Positions 61,211 through 64,000 of a stretch of 64,000 nt of DNA are shown here, in pieces. The notes under the pieces were generated by a model. It was not told the origin of the DNA, did no database searches, and saw nothing but the letters and a program-made list of their open reading frames with translations. Each line of letters opens with the position of its first letter. Position 1 is the stretch's first letter. The DNA lies in NCBI GenBank assembly GCA_964404985.1, contig CAYOMD010000009.1, forward strand, positions 1 through 64,000, read 5' to 3'. The DNA comes from Hankyongella sp964404985 (lineage in GTDB: Bacteria > Pseudomonadota > Alphaproteobacteria > Sphingomonadales > Sphingomonadaceae). The translations under genes and the position numbers were made by a program.

Positions 61211-63202
61211 TCAGGCGTCAGCGACGATCTCGACGAGGAGGACACCGCCCGCCACCTGCGCACCTTCGGTGACATGCACGGCGGTGACCGTGCCGTCAGC
61301 AGGGGCGTCCAGCCGGTGCTCCATTTTCATGGCCTCCAGCACCAGCAGACGTGCACCGCGTGTAACCCATTGCCCGGGCTGGACACTCAGCGACAGAACG
61401 CGCCCCGGCATCGGCGCACGCACCTTGCCATCGCTGTCCTGAACGGTTTCGCGGTCGGTCCCCGGCGGGCTGAGCAGGAGCTGGAACATCTGGCCACCGG
61501 AGCGCACCTCGACCAGGCCTGGGGCACTCAGCACGGTCGCGTGGATCAGGTCGCCGTCAAGGTCGGCGGAGAATTGCAGGTCACTGGTCCAGCGCCCACG
61601 CGCCGTTATCGTCCGGTCCAGTCCTTCGATGGTGGTGCCGGTGTCTCGTGCGGTCAGCACCAGCGGAAAGCGCGCGCCATCGGCGGCATAGAGGTCGATG
61701 CGGCGGCGGCTCGGCAAATTGAGGCGCCAGTCCCCCAGCGCCTGCCAGGGCGAGGTCGAGACGACACGGGTTTTCGGCGTCGCCAGCGCCAGCGCCGCCA
61801 GGGCCACGAGTCGCTCCGGCAGTTCGGCAGACGGGGCCAGATCGGCGCGGTGCCGCTCGATGAACCCGGTATCGACCGCACCGGCGCGAAACGCCGGATG
61901 GCCGATCAGGCGGGCGAGGAACGCCCGGTTGTTGCGCACGCCCTCGACCACGGTTTCGTCCAGCGCGCCGATCAGGCGGTCGATTGCGGTCGCCCGGTCC
62001 GGCCCGTGGGCGATCACCTTGGCCAGCATGGGGTCATAATGGATGCTGACCGTGCCGCCTTCCTCGATACCGCTGTCGACGCGAACCCCGGTCCGGGCTG
62101 CCGGCATGACCAGCCGGGTTAGCTTGCCGGTTGAGGGCAGAAATCCATTATCCGGATCCTCGGCGTATAGGCGCACTTCGACCGCACTGCCGCGACGCGG
62201 CAACTGGTGCTGGAGCAGCGGCAGCACTTCGCCGCGCGCCACCCGGATCTGCCACTCGACCAAATCCTGCCCGGTGATCATCTCGGTGACCGGGTGTTCC
62301 ACCTGCAGGCGGGTATTCATTTCCATGAAGTAGAACGGTGCGCCGTCCTCGCCCATGCCGTCAGCAACGTCGACAATGAACTCGACCGTTCCGGCCCCGA
62401 CATAGCCGATGGCGCGTGCTGCGGTGACGGCAGCCTCGCCCATGGCGGTGCGCATGGCATCCGGCAGGCCGGGGGCAGGGGCTTCCTCCACCACCTTCTG
62501 GTGGCGACGCTGCAGGGAACAATCCCGCTCGAACAGGTGCACGGTGTTGCCGTGGCTGTCGGCGAACACCTGCACCTCGACATGGCGCGGCTTGGTCAGA
62601 TACTTCTCGATCAGGATGCCGTCATTGCCGAACGCACGCTCCGCCTCGCGCTTGGCGGCCAGCAAGGCATCGCTGAAACCGTCCGCGTCCTCCACCAGAC
62701 GCATGCCCTTGCCGCCGCCGCCGGCCACAGCCTTGATGAGCATGGGATAGCCGATGGCGGATGCGGCACGGGTCAGGCGGTCAAGCGACTGGTCATCCCC
62801 CTGGTAGCCGGGCACAATGGGCACATTGGCCTGACGCATCAGCCGCTTGGCGGCATCCTTCAGGCCCATAGCGCGGATGGCCGATGGCGGCGGCCCGATG
62901 AAGATCAGGCCGAAGTCAGCGCAGGCCTGCGCGAAGTCCGCGTTCTCCGAGAGAAACCCGTAGCCCGGGTGTACGGCGTCGGCCCCGGTCTTGCGGGCAG
63001 CATCAATCAGAGTTTCAACCCGGAGGTAGCTCTGCGCAGCCGGCGGCGGGCCGATCAGCACCGCCTGCGTCGCCATGCGCACATGGGGCGACTCGGCATC
63101 CGCTTCGGAATAGACCGCGACAGTCTCCAGCCCCATGCGCTCGGCGGTGCGGATGATCCGGCAGGCAATCTCGCCGCGGTTGGCGATCAGGATCTTATGC
63201 AT
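61211..63202 (-). CDS. liuD: Methylcrotonyl-CoA carboxylase biotin-containing subunit
   Basis: The 663-residue protein combines an ATP-grasp biotin carboxylase domain (IANRGEIACRIIRT, GGGGKGMRLV, FMEMNTRLQVEHPVTE) with a middle linker and a C-terminal biotinyl domain, in which Lys626 of EAMKMEH is the biotin site. The layout fits methylcrotonyl- or propionyl-CoA carboxylase alpha chains; adjacency to liuC and nearness of liuA favour methylcrotonyl-CoA. It overlaps liuC by eight bases. The carboxyltransferase partner (liuB) is not in the window and may lie beyond liuC. Confidence 0.9.
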   Translation of the reverse strand: MHKILIANRGEIACRIIRTAERMGLETVAVYSEADAESPHVRMATQAVLIGPPPAAQSYLRVETLIDAARKTGADAVHPGYGFLSENADFAQACADFGLIFIGPPPSAIRAMGLKDAAKRLMRQANVPIVPGYQGDDQSLDRLTRAASAIGYPMLIKAVAGGGGKGMRLVEDADGFSDALLAAKREAERAFGNDGILIEKYLTKPRHVEVQVFADSHGNTVHLFERDCSLQRRHQKVVEEAPAPGLPDAMRTAMGEAAVTAARAIGYVGAGTVEFIVDVADGMGEDGAPFYFMEMNTRLQVEHPVTEMITGQDLVEWQIRVARGEVLPLLQHQLPRRGSAVEVRLYAEDPDNGFLPSTGKLTRLVMPAARTGVRVDSGIEEGGTVSIHYDPMLAKVIAHGPDRATAIDRLIGALDETVVEGVRNNRAFLARLIGHPAFRAGAVDTGFIERHRADLAPSAELPERLVALAALALATPKTRVVSTSPWQALGDWRLNLPSRRRIDLYAADGARFPLVLTARDTGTTIEGLDRTITARGRWTSDLQFSADLDGDLIHATVLSAPGLVEVRSGGQMFQLLLSPPGTDRETVQDSDGKVRAPMPGRVLSLSVQPGQWVTRGARLLVLEAMKMEHRLDAPADGTVTAVHVTEGAQVAGGVLLVEIVADA

Positions 63203-63986
63203 GGGTCATCCAGTCAGGTGCGCGCTTGCCGAGAAATGCCGCTAGGCCCTCCTTGCCTTCAGGACTTGCCCGCCGGTGTGCAATGCGCCGGGCGGCATCG
63301 GCCTGCAAATCGGCGCTGACGGGTTGGCCGGCAAAATCCCGCACCAGCGCTTTGGCTTCAGTCATGGCCCCCGGTGCGTTGGCCAGCAGAACCTCGACCA
63401 GGGCATCGACACGGATTTTCAGGTCTGCCTCGTCGTGTACCACCTCATGGACCAGGCCGAAATGGCGGGCGTCCCCGGCGGAGAAACTCTCGGCGGTCAG
63501 GAAATAGCGACGCGCCTGACGCGCGCCGATTGCCTGCAGCACGAATGGGCTGATGGTCGCCGGGATCAGGCCAAGCTTGACCTCGGACAGGCGGAAGGCT
63601 GCCCGTTCGGTGGCGATGGCGATATCGGCGCAGGCGACCAGACCGACACCGCCCCCGTAGGCCGGGCCCTGGATCGCGGCAATCACCGGCTTGGGGCAGC
63701 GATCGATGGTGTCGAGCATGGTCATGAGGGCCGCTGCGTCACGCAGGTTGTGCGCGTCATCATAATGAGCCGCGCGGCGCATCCAGTCGAGATCGGCCCC
63801 GGCGCAGAAGCTCGCGCCGTTCGACTGCAGCACCACCACCCGCACCCGGCTGGATGTTGCAATGTCGGCGAATGCGTCGGTCAGGGCGGCGATCAACTCC
63901 TCGTTGAAGGCATTATGCACCTCCGGCCGGTCGAGCGTCACATGCGCGACACCCTGGTCGTCTTGCTGGTAGAGCAGCACGGTCAT
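63195..63986 (-). CDS. liuC: Methylglutaconyl-CoA hydratase (enoyl-CoA hydratase family)
   Basis: Crotonase-fold enzyme of 263 residues. The oxyanion-hole segment SFCAGADLDWMRR and the AAIQGPAYGGGVGLVACADIAIA block are typical; Leu-degradation hydratases share the GADLDWM pattern. It would hydrate 3-methylglutaconyl-CoA to HMG-CoA. GGGGAGG six bases ahead supports the ATG at 63986. A TAG at the very end of the window, read on the minus strand, could be the stop of an upstream gene, possibly liuB. Confidence 0.87.
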   Translation of the reverse strand: MTVLLYQQDDQGVAHVTLDRPEVHNAFNEELIAALTDAFADIATSSRVRVVVLQSNGASFCAGADLDWMRRAAHYDDAHNLRDAAALMTMLDTIDRCPKPVIAAIQGPAYGGGVGLVACADIAIATERAAFRLSEVKLGLIPATISPFVLQAIGARQARRYFLTAESFSAGDARHFGLVHEVVHDEADLKIRVDALVEVLLANAPGAMTEAKALVRDFAGQPVSADLQADAARRIAHRRASPEGKEGLAAFLGKRAPDWMTHA

Positions 63987-64000
63987 CTCGGCCTCCCCTA

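Overview
The window reads as chromosomal DNA of a high-GC alphaproteobacterium, probably from the Rhodospirillales in the broad sense; genus and species cannot be fixed from sequence alone. Support comes from a GAAC-N7-GAAC SOS box in front of lexA, the gene orders ispH-thrB-rnhA and trpE/ppiD/tpiA/secG/pyrG, a kinase-type (APH-fold) homoserine kinase, a Tad/Cpa pilus locus and a leucine-degradation (liu) cluster. No phage, transposase, CRISPR array or rRNA was seen. Genes are tightly packed and no gene-free stretch exceeds about 300 bases.

Layout. 0-17.4 kb is housekeeping: citrate synthase (cut by the window edge) and gltX, comEC, then a minus-strand run trpG-trpD-trpC-moaC-moeA with 1-4 base overlaps leading toward SOS-controlled lexA. 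ppiD-trpE is a second minus-strand unit, separated from trpGDC by a plus-strand YibQ-type deacetylase. tpiA, secG, pyrG and a chlorite dismutase-like gene follow on the plus strand. 17.4-32.7 kb holds a radical SAM protein, a YheT hydrolase, leuA, an exported phytase-esterase protein with a PEP-CTERM-like tail, rpsD with a structured leader, an EVE protein, tRNA-Pro(UGG), a DUF3667 membrane protein, two exported metallopeptidases (M1 and M2), and an OmpA/helix-hairpin-helix/hydrolase operon. 32.8-41.6 kb is a minus-strand Tad pilus assembly operon cpaA-B-C-D-E-F-tadB-tadC with no pilin gene.

41.7-48.4 kb carries a TTG-started lysophospholipase-like hydrolase, ruvX, a DUF3089 protein and gatCA / gatB, the last two separated by a DUF417 (RclC-like) gene whose ribosome binding site lies in a strong hairpin. 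49.2-52.4 kb is the most foreign-looking part: an AT-richer operon of a CsgG-like protein and three small lipoproteins (PEGA-like, DUF4810, DUF799/GNA1162-like), with a convergent secreted protein of unknown function at its end. It is followed by a YeeE/YedE transporter, ispH-thrB-rnhA, two tandem periplasmic TonB C-terminal-domain proteins and a lipoprotein. Two composite REP-like palindromes in opposite orientation stand at 48.5 and 57.6 kb, on either side of this region.

57.7-64 kb is liuA (isovaleryl-CoA dehydrogenase), a chemoreceptor on the opposite strand, then liuD (biotin-containing carboxylase subunit) and liuC (methylglutaconyl-CoA hydratase), which together cover most of leucine to HMG-CoA; the remaining liu genes probably lie beyond the window. 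The points most worth a second look are the CsgG/lipoprotein operon, the tandem TonB-domain proteins, the DUF417 hairpin, the REP pair, the rpsD leader, a triosephosphate isomerase with altered phosphate-binding loops, and a chlorite dismutase-like protein that appears to lack the catalytic arginine.
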